Origin: Beaufortia kweichowensis
Lineage: Eukaryota > Chordata > Actinopteri > Cypriniformes > Gastromyzontidae
Reading direction: 5' to 3'
Length of the DNA: 64,000 nt
Assembly (NCBI GenBank): GCA_019155185.1
Contig: CM032805.1
Location: forward strand, 17,163,591-17,227,590
In this document: positions 1 through 28,920 of the stretch, piece by piece
How the letters are laid out: each line of letters starts with the position of its first letter
Position numbering within the stretch: position 1 is the first letter of the stretch
The notes under the pieces: model-generated
What the model saw: the letters and a program-made list of their open reading frames with translations, nothing else
Told to the model about the DNA's origin: nothing
Databases searched by the model: none
Position numbers and translations under genes: made by a program

Positions 1-10
1 GTATTATTGT

Positions 11-91
11 TAATGTGTCGCTTCATTGTCTCCTAATATTTGTAAGTCGCTTTGGATAAAAGCTTCAGCTAAATGCCTAAATGTAAATGTA
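11..91 (+). repeat. Dispersed teleost repeat, copy 1
   Basis: This copy carries the motif AAGTCGCTTTGGATAAAAGC followed by a CTAAATGCCTAAATGTAAATG tail. The same roughly 65-100 bp segment recurs at 8017-8080, 8318-8409 (inverted, continuing at 8738), 49386-49495 (inverted), 55649-55711 and 61878-61941. Short fragments occur near 8965, 35725 and 48203. The copies are too alike to be chance, so this is a mobile, SINE- or MITE-like family. I cannot assign the family name with certainty. Confidence 0.75.
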
Positions 92-569
92 AAATAAGAT
101 TTCTCTTCTTTTACTTTGATTCACAACAGCAAGTTGACAAATAATAATGGTATTATGATTTCAGTGGAAGTTTGTCATCATAAGGCAAGAAGACAAGAAA
201 AGTCAAATAACCTGCAATTTCATGTTTCTAACAGAGATGACGATTGAGTTTATTCTCATTAGGAAGCGCTGCAGTCGTCCACCGGACACATCCGCACATT
301 GACATGTGTTTCCTGTTCACTGCCGGTCTCAATAAAAGAGCAAAGCTTTTCCCCACAGACCAATAAACCTGCTATTGATTGTTTCAGCTCAACTTTGTTT
401 TGATTTTAGAAGTCAGACACTGAACACATGGCTTGATTTTCTCATATAAACTTGCATCAGAAATACAGAGACAAAACGCTTGCCGTCATGATGCGATTCA
501 TGTTTAGAGCAGATCTGATGATGTTTATGTTCGATTGATGACGTCTGGTTTTCATTTTCTCATATTCAG

Positions 570-3074
570 ATGTCACAACAACATCAGTACCAATAATGCT
601 GTCCACCACAGCGACCAAACCCAAAGAGAAAACCCCAGCGACCGGCACAGACGTCTCCATGGTTCCTTCAGTCTTTACAGTAACAGGTATTTTCATTCCT
701 CATAAATGAACACATATTTAAAATGACAAAAGAAATTACAATAAAATAAAGTTTTTTAGTTTCTTTGAAGAGTCAAACAAGATGATTTTATATATTGGTT
801 ATAATTTTTATCTCAAATTTTGGCTGAAAATGTCATGAAGATTAATGAAGATCATGAAGATTAAAAATGAATAATATTGCCCTGAAAAAATGATTATTAA
901 CAGGAAACACAGGAAACACAAGGTGATGTTGGCTAATAATTTCTTCGACATTGTAAAGTTTTCAGAGCAGCTTGACATTATAATTCATAAGCTGTTGACA
1001 TTTGTATTGTTTGGTCATTTATTGTTTTCTCACCAGTGGAAAAGCACTGGACCGGATCTATTGTGCAATGATGTCCGATAAATGAGATAATATATAGTTT
1101 CAACAGCGTTTGTGACATGAGAAGATTATAGATTATATAATGTTGGCTCATTGTTACGAGCGTCACGTTCTGAATCGGCCAAGAAAAACAACACAAGTGC
1201 TGTTTTCATTTAATCTGAGGGACACGGCAGTGGAAATATTGACATGTACTGTACCGTGGGATTGCTGTTTTCTGATGTAAACGTTCTCTCGTCTAGATAC
1301 TAAAAAGAACGTGCCAAACCAGATGGAGATAAATCTCATGTACCAATCAGCAGCCTGGATCCTAGCAGCCGTTCTGTTAGCCGTGGTCATCTTCCTCAGC
1401 GTGACCATCATCATCATCAGGAGGAAGGACTGGATCCAGATGTCCTGTTACAGCGCACCCAGAAAGGTTGACCATCATTTCATTTCTGTGGTTGTGACTC
1501 AGAGCCCACAATGTTATAAACGCTGGAATTAAAGTATTTATCAAGTGGTAAATGTGTCAGAATATTCATAAGACTGCAGATTGACGTCATGAAATGAATT
1601 ATTGCTGCTCGGGAAATGTAATTCATCTCATCTATCATGCGGATTTAGACTCTAAATGAAACGATTTCATTTTAAAGTGAATGAAACCGAACCACAGCTC
1701 TGGGAAATGCTTCCAAAGAAAAAGACATTTATTCAATAGTGCTCTTAGTGTTCTTCTTTTAAACTGAAAATGAGAAACTTTCCGTCTACTTTTTATGTAC
1801 TTCTCAGAAAAATTAAGTTTTAAACTAGTTTACTACTGTTACACTTCAAGTATACTTCAAAGTACGTTTTAATATTTTATTATTTTTCTTCTCTTTTACG
1901 CTTTGATAAAAATGTACTTTATTGTTTTTCTACTCTTATGCACAGAAGCCCCGAACCACAACATTAAAAACATTTCCTCTTCAGAAAAATCTTTTTTCCA
2001 TCTTTCAAAACATTTTTCAAATCTTCAAAAAAAACAACAACATTTTTTCATCTTACATTTTTTTCCATTTCTCAATTTTTTTTTCAAATCTTCAAAAAAA
2101 AACCAAACATTTTTTCATCTAAAAAAAAAATCTTTTTTCCATCTTTCAAAAAATCTTAAAAAAAAAAACAAAACATTTTTTTCCGTTTAAAAATTTTTTC
2201 AAGGCTTTTTTCATCTTACATTTTTTTTTTCCATCTTTCAAAAACATTTTCCAAAAACATTTTTTTTCATCTTAAAAAAAAAATTCAAATCTTTTTTTTA
2301 ATCTTTAAAATATATATTTTTTCCATCTTTCAAAACATTTTTCAAATCTTAAAAAAAAATCAAACATTTTTTCGGCTTAAAAAAATTTTCAAGTCTTTTT
2401 TCATCTTAAATTTTTTTTTCCATCTTTCAAAAAAATTTTCAAATCTTCAAAAAAAACAACAACATTTTTTCATCTTTCAAAAAAATCTTTAAAAAAAAAC
2501 AAAACATTTTTTTCCGCTTAAAAAAATTTTCAAGTCTTTTTTCATCTTACATTTTTTTTTTCCATCTTTCAAAAACATTTTCCAAAAAAAAAAAAATTTT
2601 TTTTTCATCTTAAAAAAAATTTCAAATCTTTTTCAAATCTTTAAAAATATATATTTTTTCCATCTTTCAAAACTTTTTTCAAATCTTAAAAAAAAAAAAA
2701 AATCCTCCTTAAAAATAAAAAAATCTTTTTCCATCTTTCAATTTTTTTTTTCAAATCTTCAAAAAAAAAAAATTTCATTTTTCAAATTTTCAAAAAACTC
2801 CCCATTTTTTTCAGCTTAAAAAATTCACAGTAAGAACAGATATGTGTTCATGATTTGATGTTGATTTGAAATCTGTAAAATCTTTCTCCTTGTCTAGACG
2901 GTGATCTTAAAGAAGCACATCAGTAGAAACTCAGTGGTTCACATGGAGCCGTCCAAAGAAAATAAGATCCACGGCACAAAGATGGACTCCGCTGTGAACT
3001 TCCCCTTGGACTCGGAACGAATCACCATCCCACGAGCCAAACTCGCCAACGGTCACGCCGAGGTCCATCGCTAG
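570..3074 (+). CDS. 3' end of an unidentified single-pass membrane protein gene
   Basis: Three exons join in phase: 570-686, 1297-1466 and 2898-3074 (stop TAG 3072-3074). Each has an AG acceptor and a GT donor where needed. The first encodes a Thr/Ser/Pro/Lys-rich stretch, as in a mucin-like extracellular stalk. The second encodes a juxtamembrane segment, one hydrophobic helix of about 23 residues rich in Leu, Val and Ile, and then a basic RRKDW stop-transfer motif. The third encodes a 58-residue basic/polar cytoplasmic tail containing HMEPSKENK and ITIPRAKLANGHAEVHR-stop. The topology is therefore type I: outside-stalk, one helix, short cytoplasmic tail. Upstream exons lie outside the window. 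I do not recognise the family and saw no kinase, phosphatase or Ig domain here. The gene is convergent with eif2ak4. Confidence 0.72.
1880..2820 (+). repeat. Poly(T)/poly(A) array headed by a conserved module
   Basis: A roughly 90-bp module (CTTCTCTTTTACGCTTTGAT, then AAGCCCCGAACCACAACATT near 1946) leads into about 850 bp of irregular repeats of TTTTTTCATCTT, CCATCTTTCAAAA and TCTTCAAAAAAAAC. The same module plus a shorter array recurs at 4617-4870. A related module bounds the 5874-7334 element. It lies in the last intron of the membrane-protein gene. Spurious reading frames here (95 and 66 codons) are low-complexity Lys/Phe. Confidence 0.8.
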
Positions 3075-4410
3075 ATCACAAACATCATCTCCTGTCACCT
3101 CACACGCTTCACAAACTTCATCCGTATCTGCTGCTGAGCGTCAGGACGTCCAGCGGGACCGTGACGTCTGTAACTCTTCTCTTGTGTTTCATGGAGCTTC
3201 ATGCCATTATTCCATGTTGAACTGTAAGAGTTTGGGCTGTTGTCAGATGATTGTGTAATAGATGATGGAAAAGACTCTCATGTCTGAAGTGAAATCTATC
3301 CCATGTGATCTTATTCAGATATGACGTGCGTATAGAATCTTTAAGATATCAATTATTTGTAGTTTGTCAGACTTAATAGACTTTAACATTCCCCACATGT
3401 TCATATTCAGTCACAAACACACAAATGTCTATCATGTTTTCAGTACAGTCACAACAATCCAGAATACAAACCCAGTGAAAAAAGATGTCATTATAAATAT
3501 ATTCAATGCTGAAAAGCATCAATATCAAATATTTAACTTAAATGAGAAAATCCTTTAATTTTAAACGCATTCAAGGTGTGAATGTAGACAGTCTTAACAT
3601 CATCTGTGAAGAACACAAGAACCTTTTAGATTACATTCAGATTACAAATCAAAAGTAATAAGAAATGTTTTTTTGCATAAAGAAAAGGTCTATTTAATGA
3701 CAGTAAAACATAAGAGAAGGTTGTCATTGATGTAATGGAAGTTGCATATAAATATAATTTATTCTTCATGATTAGTATGGTAGTATGTGTTATACAAAGG
3801 TTTAACTAGTACTATAGTTTAACTGAGAATCATCATGTATTACCAGAATGAAATGTTCCTAATAGTGATGAAAATAATGTCACGATGCCAAACAGGCTTC
3901 ATGTGATTTCTTTTGATTTGACTTGGATGTTTTTCTACAGAAATAGAATCCTGCAGTGTTTTAATATGGACACGTTTTGAATACAGGATGATTTTTAATC
4001 ATCAACCATTCTGATCAAACCATTGAGTAAAACATTTTGGAAACATATAAAAGTTTTTTGCTTGATTGTACTTCAAGACAGAAACCCATCAGCGTCGGTT
4101 TCATTTCAAAAGGGGAAGTCGTTTTCTTTACTAAATGTACAAAACATACAGATAGTAGATGAAAGTATCTTATTTATTTTTTCACATAGTTATTTATTAA
4201 TACTAAACTTTAGCTGAAGTATTTGAGTTTTGTTTCTGATGTTGGCAGAGAAACACAAAGCTGCTATACAGATTTTGTAAACATTTCTCGTATTTTCTGG
4301 CTTTATACTCCACATGTGTATTTATTATATGTTTGCAACATGTTCATATGTACCTCTTAGATGTTCAACATGTACACTTGTTTTTGAAATAAAAATGGAT
4401 CGTGTGGAAT
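3075..4410 (+). other. 3' UTR of the membrane-protein gene, with poly(A) signal
   Basis: About 1.3 kb of AT-rich, non-repetitive DNA follows the TAG stop without a usable reading frame. It ends near AATAAA at 4388-4393, followed by a T/G-containing downstream stretch (GGATCGTGTGGAATT). This is consistent with one long terminal exon. Transcript evidence would be needed to exclude an earlier poly(A) site. Confidence 0.5.
4388..4393 (+). terminator. Poly(A) signal AATAAA
   Basis: A canonical AATAAA lies about 1.3 kb after the stop codon of the plus-strand membrane-protein gene. It is the best-placed signal before the convergent eif2ak4 3' end. Confidence 0.45.
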
Positions 4411-4616
4411 TCCAGAAATGGTGAAATTATTTCCAGGTCATGAAAGTTCCTAAACTTTCAGAACATGATGTAATGAGTGACATGATACAGTTTTCTGTGT
4501 AACACAAAATTAAAACGTTCGACTAAAGACACAAATACAAATCTAATTTTGAAACATTTATAAAAAAAAAAAAAGATTTAATAACAAAGATTTTTTTTTT
4601 TAATTCTAAAATAAGC

Positions 4617-4870
4617 ATTTTATTATTCCCTTTTTTTCTTCTCTTTTACGCTTTGATAAAAATTTACTTTATTGTTTTTCTCCTTTTTTATGTACAAAAG
4701 CCCTGAACCACAACATTAAAAAAAATGTTTTTCCATCTTTCAAAACATTTTTCAAATCTTCAAAAAAATTCTTTTTTTCATCTTACATTTTCAAAAAAAA
4801 TTAAATCTACAAAAAAAATTCTTTTCCTCTTCAAAAAATATTTTTAACATTTATTTAAAAAAATCTAAAA
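4617..4870 (+). repeat. Second copy of the module plus poly(T/A) array
   Basis: The leading part (from TTTTATTATT through CTTCTCTTTTACGCTTTGAT to AAGCCCTGAACCACAACATT near 4697) is nearly identical to 1880-1970. It is followed by a short array of CCATCTTTCAAAAC and TCTTCAAAAAA. This shows the module and the array move or duplicate together. Confidence 0.75.
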
Positions 4871-5294
4871 TAAACAGGTAAAAAAATGATGTTCTGATGT
4901 TTACAATTGAACAATCACTATAAACTAAAAAAAATGCTGAACTAAAACAATGGTAATGTTCATTTTAAAATACCTAGTCATGCTGGTGTCATGACTAGAT
5001 CATACCTGATAACATTAAATATTTTGTTTAAATGAAAATGATATAGTTTTTATTTAGTTAACTTGATGGTTAACCAAAAAAGGTTTCAGTAAAGTTGTGT
5101 GAAATGATCTCTGTTTAATGAGTTTTAGTGATGTTACCAAAACATTTCATTTTATGTCAGACATTGAACTTTGAATTAAAGTTTCTGAGAGTGTAAAATA
5201 AGAACATCATTTGTAAGAGAAAATATTTTATTTACTTAAATTCTGTACTGTACAGTATTTTGTGAAGCGTTCATATGATGGAAATAACATGATC

Positions 5295-5300
5295 TTTATT
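5295..5300 (-). terminator. eif2ak4: eif2ak4 poly(A) signal
   Basis: TTTATT on the plus strand reads AATAAA on the minus strand, about 80 bases after the eif2ak4 stop codon at 5382-5384. The position suits a short 3' UTR. Confidence 0.5.
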
Positions 5301-5381
5301 TTGGATTGATTTTTGGACCCTCAGCTTTGGCATCATCTTTATTTCTACAGAGGAGTTTTCTTTCATCTTGGCAGTGAAAGA

Positions 5382-21737
<16,356 letters not shown>

Positions 21738-21889
21738 CCTGCATTATGAGCTCACGTCACAAACTTCACCTCCTCACGCATAAAACTTATGAATAAACAC
21801 ACGAAATGTCAAAAAAAGATCAATGAAAGCTGTCATGTGGAGGTATGTAAGCATAACATCTGTCGCGTGGCTGCGTCACCGACCTCGCG

Positions 21890-21960
21890 ATACTACCGTG
21901 TCGCTCTGATGACGTTGGTACATCCTTTGCGCATGCGCAGTAACTCAACCTGTAAAAGTG
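21890..21960 (-). promoter_or_regulatory. eif2ak4: eif2ak4 promoter with NRF1 site
   Basis: About 190 bases upstream of the eif2ak4 ATG lies the perfect palindrome TGCGCATGCGCA (21928-21939), matching the NRF1 consensus YGCGCAYGCGCR. A CRE half-site TGACGT (21908-21913) and CG-rich DNA (CCTCGCGATACTACCGTG) are nearby, with no TATA box. This is typical of a housekeeping promoter. The exact start site is inferred. Confidence 0.6.
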
Positions 21961-22729
21961 TTTAGAAATTAAGCTTGAGAAACAAAAGTTATGACACAGT
22001 TGATGTCAGGTTCAATTGTTGGTTGGGAATATGTTGTTTTATGGTGAATTTGAAGAGCAATTTATAGCAAAGTATCTGTCTTCTCTTTAAATGAACAGAA
22101 CTTGGTCTTGAATGACAGAAATAGACGCCCAGAGTGATTTTGATTTAACAATATTTCATGGTCTGCTTATTATTTGTACATTACATATGTACATAAATGT
22201 ATATCAAATATACAAAAGTACAAGACAGACTATTTAGAAATCGTTTATTTTTAATGTAGTAACAGTACGTCTCTGAATTTCTGACTTTGAGAAGTAAATC
22301 ATCTTTTAAAACTCTCTGTGGAAAGTGCACATGAAATCATAAGTGTTTTATAATCCAAACAGCTGTTTTCATTTATATTTTTAATGAACAAAATAGATTA
22401 CAATGACTAAATTGTATGACTTAATGCTTGTTTTTATATATTTATGCCATTTATAAATGATCCTATGGTCCCTTTTATTCAAGAGATTTTATTAAAGAAA
22501 CACGTGAGAAATATTGTTTTTGGCTGGCTAAGAGTTTCAGACCAAAAGCTTTTTTGGTGTTTTAGTATAAAAAGAATCACTGTAAATGCTTGTATTAGAA
22601 GGGAACAGATGGATATTTTTAATTGCACTTTTGTATTTCAAACATCTTACATAAACTCAACAGATTTTGAATGTTATCACCTTGATCATTAAATAGTTTT
22701 TCTGAATACATAACATTAATTGCCGGCTG

Positions 22730-22990
22730 GATCGGTGTGTGTGGCGGTCATTAAAATCCTGAGGAATGCTGTCCGCCTCCTTCACATGTGCAGACAGAGC
22801 AAAACAGCTATTAATAGTCAAACTCTCAAGCAGTCAAGCATGTGAAGGAGGAACGACCCCCCACCCCATAAAACCCCTTAAACCCTCCATTACCAACTGT
22901 GATATAAAATGACAGCAATCAGACCCCCCCACACACATACACAGAAATCTGGCTATCAAACTCACATTCTGCTCAGAACAAACTATTCCG
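22730..22990. promoter_or_regulatory. Candidate muscle enhancer: MEF2 palindrome between inverted E-box arms
   Basis: The 13-bp arms CCTCCTTCACATG (22776-22788) and CATGTGAAGGAGG (22839-22851) are perfect inverted repeats. Each carries a CATGTG E-box core. Between them sits CTATTAATAG (22808-22817), which fits the MEF2 consensus YTAWWWWTAR. The block is about 1.7 kb upstream of the actc1 TATA box and is less AT-rich than its surroundings. MEF2 and bHLH sites together are typical of muscle enhancers; function is inferred. Confidence 0.45.
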
Positions 22991-23387
22991 ATATCAAGTA
23001 TCCTTATTTGCTTATTTTAGATTGACATTAAGAACATTGTTTGCCAAAGCAGGAGAGACGTGTTGATTTCAGCAGTACAATGACTCATAAAACGTATTAA
23101 ATAAATCCAATAAAAACATGGAAAATGTCTGAATCACTTTCATTCAAGACCGTCTACATTGTTTTCTATTTTGACATTATTTCAGCTCAGTGTCAATATA
23201 ATCAAAGATAAAATTGTTTTAAATAAAGAGGTTTTGATAAATCTGTGCTTATAAATAAATGCATTAGAAATGACATTGAAAATGCATTAGATACATTCCT
23301 TGATTCTTTGATCAAGGTTTAAATCATTAAGTCATATTATCAGTATGATTCCTAGTATATATATGACATGGACCAGTTTGGAAATGT

Positions 23388-23740
23388 GTCTCAGAAAGTT
23401 GATTTGCGTGCACAAACACTGCTCTCAGAGCACCATATGTTGCCATAGTGAGGTAGAATTTCCTAATGGGGCGCTAAGGATCGGGGGTCTTATGAATAAC
23501 ACCAACGGGAAGATGATTCCCAAACGCTTGACCGGCCTCACGTTCATAACACCTGATGAGAACCATGACCCTAAAAGGAGACAGCTAAACCAATCAGAGG
23601 TCAGCTACTACTACCTCCCAGCCAACCAGAGCACAGAGAAGGGGGAGAGGGCCCGGCTGGTGTTACCCCTCAGCTGTTAACCACATTTAGGGTTCAGGCA
23701 CACATGCCAGCACATTGGCCCATTGACATATACAGTATTC
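23388..23740. promoter_or_regulatory. Candidate conserved non-coding island upstream of actc1
   Basis: A 350-bp GC-balanced, high-complexity island lies within AT-rich DNA, about 1 kb upstream of the actc1 TATA box. It holds E-boxes CATATG (23434-23439) and CAGCTG (23671-23676), and a CArG-like CCCTAAAAGG near 23570. A 111-codon open frame here has no splice sites or recognisable domain. A cis-regulatory role is the more likely reading, but this is inference. Confidence 0.3.
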
Positions 23741-24462
23741 TTCCTGGTGAGCGAGAGAACCTTTAAGATGTTGCTAAAATGAGACCCAGCAATCTCTGGT
23801 TAGGGCAGGTTGACATCTTAAGGCACCCAGTGTTGGAAAAAAGCTGAATAATCAAAATTATATCAAGAGAGTGCTGACTATACCGTAGTAAATCTCCTGC
23901 CACTTCCATTACAAGCTGAACATTTATTATACCAAACATCACCCGGATAAAAGAACTAGAAGTGATGAAAATGTGTCATTACTTTAATGTGCTATAAAGG
24001 GAAAGACATGTTAGATTTTTCTCTTTTCAGCATTTGAAAAGTAAAAGTAAACCTTAAATGTTTATTAATAAAAGGTAAATATTTAGAATGAATCTTTTGT
24101 CTCTGAATTTATACAATAAAGAGAGTAAAATGTATATAATAATATAATATGTAGCGTCATAAAAATTCCACATATATAAAACATATATAAATTAAATACA
24201 CATAAAATACTAAAACATATGCATCACAGAGATTTAGTCAAGATTAACACATTTACTAAAGATATGAACACTCTTTATTTCAAATGAATATTCAGATCTG
24301 TGACATCTTGGACTGTCCGCATTAAATGCATGAAGACTTTAGAGATTGTTGGCACCCCGCCGGCTGTTTCTAAGGAAGCTCTTCTTAATTTTAGGGGGGC
24401 CTACGAGATCAGATTCATGGGTGGAGAGGGTTATTTTCTCTTTTTTATTTTTTCTTGGATGC

Positions 24463-24590
24463 TCTTATTTGGGCTTGTGTGAACCCGATGCTCCACCCCA
24501 GCCCCCAGGAGCCGGTCTTATTTAAAGGGGGACTCTCACCTTGTATCTCCGTCCCAGTGGAAGCATCAGTTTTGTGATAACAACTTGGTG
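24463..24590 (+). promoter_or_regulatory. actc1: actc1 core promoter and non-coding first exon
   Basis: A TATA-type box TATTTAAA is at 24519-24526. A CArG-like TCTTATTTGG (one mismatch to CC(A/T)6GG, the SRF site) lies about 50 bp upstream at 24463-24472. Transcription probably starts near 24550. A non-coding exon ends CAACTTG|gtgagt at 24587. The matching acceptor TTTCACAG ends at 25380, 19 bases before the ATG. A leader intron just before the ATG is the usual structure of vertebrate sarcomeric actin genes. Confidence 0.7.
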
Positions 24591-25336
24591 AGTCCAACGA
24601 AAGAAGAACCAGCAGCATGTCTTCTGAAATTTCTTTAGACTTACAGATGGATGTTTGCATTTGGGCTGTGGAGTTTATGAGGATGTCAGATAGTTTGAGC
24701 CGTTCGACTATTTGAAAGGATAACGCACAATTTACTCTTGAAGATGTCTTTAATTCTTGCGAGAGTAAATGATCTTAGGATACATTATAGAGAGTGAATC
24801 TCACAGTAAGTCGCCTCGTGTTGAGCAGAGAGTAAATGCGTATTTCATTTGATATTAAAGCATCTTGGAGCAGAATGGCATGAATGAAGCTGGCCGGTAA
24901 GCAGGTGTGATGTAATGTCATGACAGCTGCGAGCAGGACGAGCCGAGAAAGTGAGAGAGAGCTTCACTTAAATGACTGAAGCATCTGTCCTTCACCTCAA
25001 CTCTAGTCTTTCTTTGGCTTTACTTTGACAGCACGAGAGATACAGTTTCACGCGATCTTCAGGAGCAGGAGGGGCATGTGTCGCCAGACAGAAGAGTCTT
25101 TTAACTGTTAAAATACAGTTTAAATGAAGGTTCAGACAGATGATTTAGCAAATTTGTGCATAACAACACAAGACAGTTTTCTTGTAAAATGTGATACAGA
25201 ATCTAGGATTTAGTGAAGAACAGGAACAAGAAACTTTATAAGTAACTTGTAAGTAAAGTAAGTGAAGCTCATAATAGAGAACAGGATGAAAAGTTTATGA
25301 ATGAGTGCCGTAGAAGTGTGTTAATTGTATTTGTGA

Positions 25337-27678
<2,342 letters not shown>

Positions 27679-27748
27679 ACCAGCAACAATCTCAGTCTCA
27701 GCCGTACATTTGTACCGTCTCTTTTACTGTATATACATGTAATGTTGT

Positions 27749-27754
27749 AATAAA
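27749..27754 (+). terminator. actc1: actc1 poly(A) signal AATAAA
   Basis: A canonical AATAAA lies 70 bases after the TAA stop. This implies a short 3' UTR, as expected for a muscle actin mRNA. Confidence 0.75.
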
Positions 27755-28494
27755 AACAATTAACTGATAACAGACTTAACATTCTACAGTGTGGTTATTT
27801 ACTTGAGTTACATGATGGCATGTAAATCTATAATGCATCACATAAAAATTATGACGCTGTTGCAAAAAAGGAATGGTATTATATATGTTTGTCATATACA
27901 TCAATTTCAATTACAAATACAATTAGAAACCATCAGCTGTTTACAAAAAAAACCCCATCACAATATGCCTTTATGTTGTGTGTTTTATTCCAGTAGGATT
28001 TAATAGTTCCCATCCGACACGTGAACTTACCAGCAGAGGCCAACAGAGACCATTAGTTTCCATTTAAACCAATACAGTTTCTCATTACAACAGTTACATC
28101 CATTAGAAAAACCGTGATGGTTACTAGTGTATTCAGCAAAGTATATTCACTAATATGGTATTATCATGGTACTTTATATTAGTACACTTATTAATACGCG
28201 TGACGGTATTTAAAAGTCAAACAAAGACGCATCTGCTGCGCCATCACTCACACATGTCACACAGGTAAGGGTTGCCAGATCCCCGTATTAAACTAGCGCA
28301 AAAGCCAGTCAAAACTTGCCTGTATACATACAGTACTCAAAATATGTCACTTCCGAACCTAAAACACATATTTTAAGATTTCTTACTATACAAAGTACAA
28401 CAACATTTAAAATAGTTTATAAATAGTAAAAAGTAGTTTCAAATCTATCCCAATAGACGGAAACACAGAGGACTTGGCAACACTACAGACTGAA

Positions 28495-28640
28495 GAGGAG
28501 GGGCGGGCCACGGGAGAAGGGATGTGACGTAACGAGCTTTGGTTCAATCAGAGCGCAGGAAACTGTTGCGTGACGTCGTCAGGGCGAAATTTGAACGTCT
28601 TTCTCCAGCTGCCGTTGAGACGTGAGGAAATAAAGCGGAC
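28495..28640 (+). promoter_or_regulatory. arhgap11a: arhgap11a promoter with E2F-like/CHR element
   Basis: GGGCGAAATTTGAA (28582-28595) joins a GGCGAAA E2F/CDE-like site to the CHR core TTTGAA (28590-28595). A TGACGTCG CRE-like site (28571), GTGACGTAAC (28525) and a GC box GGGCGG (28501) are upstream. CDE/CHR pairs are how DREAM/MuvB complexes confine mitotic genes to G2/M, which fits a mitotic RhoGAP. The start site, expected near 28620, is inferred. Confidence 0.5.
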
Positions 28641-28920
28641 GCAGTGGATTTATATAAAGATATTTAACTAATTACACGAGTAAATATATTTAAAATAGTA
28701 TAAAATGATCTGAAAATAAGGTTTAGTCGCGGAACAGTGAGAATATAAACGGTTAGAGATGTTTGATGACTCCGGTCGGCTGTTTTTTATTGAAGCGGAA
28801 CTGTGAGGAAAATAAACGGAACAGCGAAGTTTGTGCATTTAACAGAAATCGCTTTTTATTTGACTCAACTTTCTTTAAAATTGGATGTTCGAGCGGTTTT
28901 AAGGGTTTTTAGACATCATA

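Noticed and set aside
23345..23680. 111-codon frame as a small gene
   Set aside because: No splice signals, no domain, no Kozak-like start; better explained as a non-coding island.
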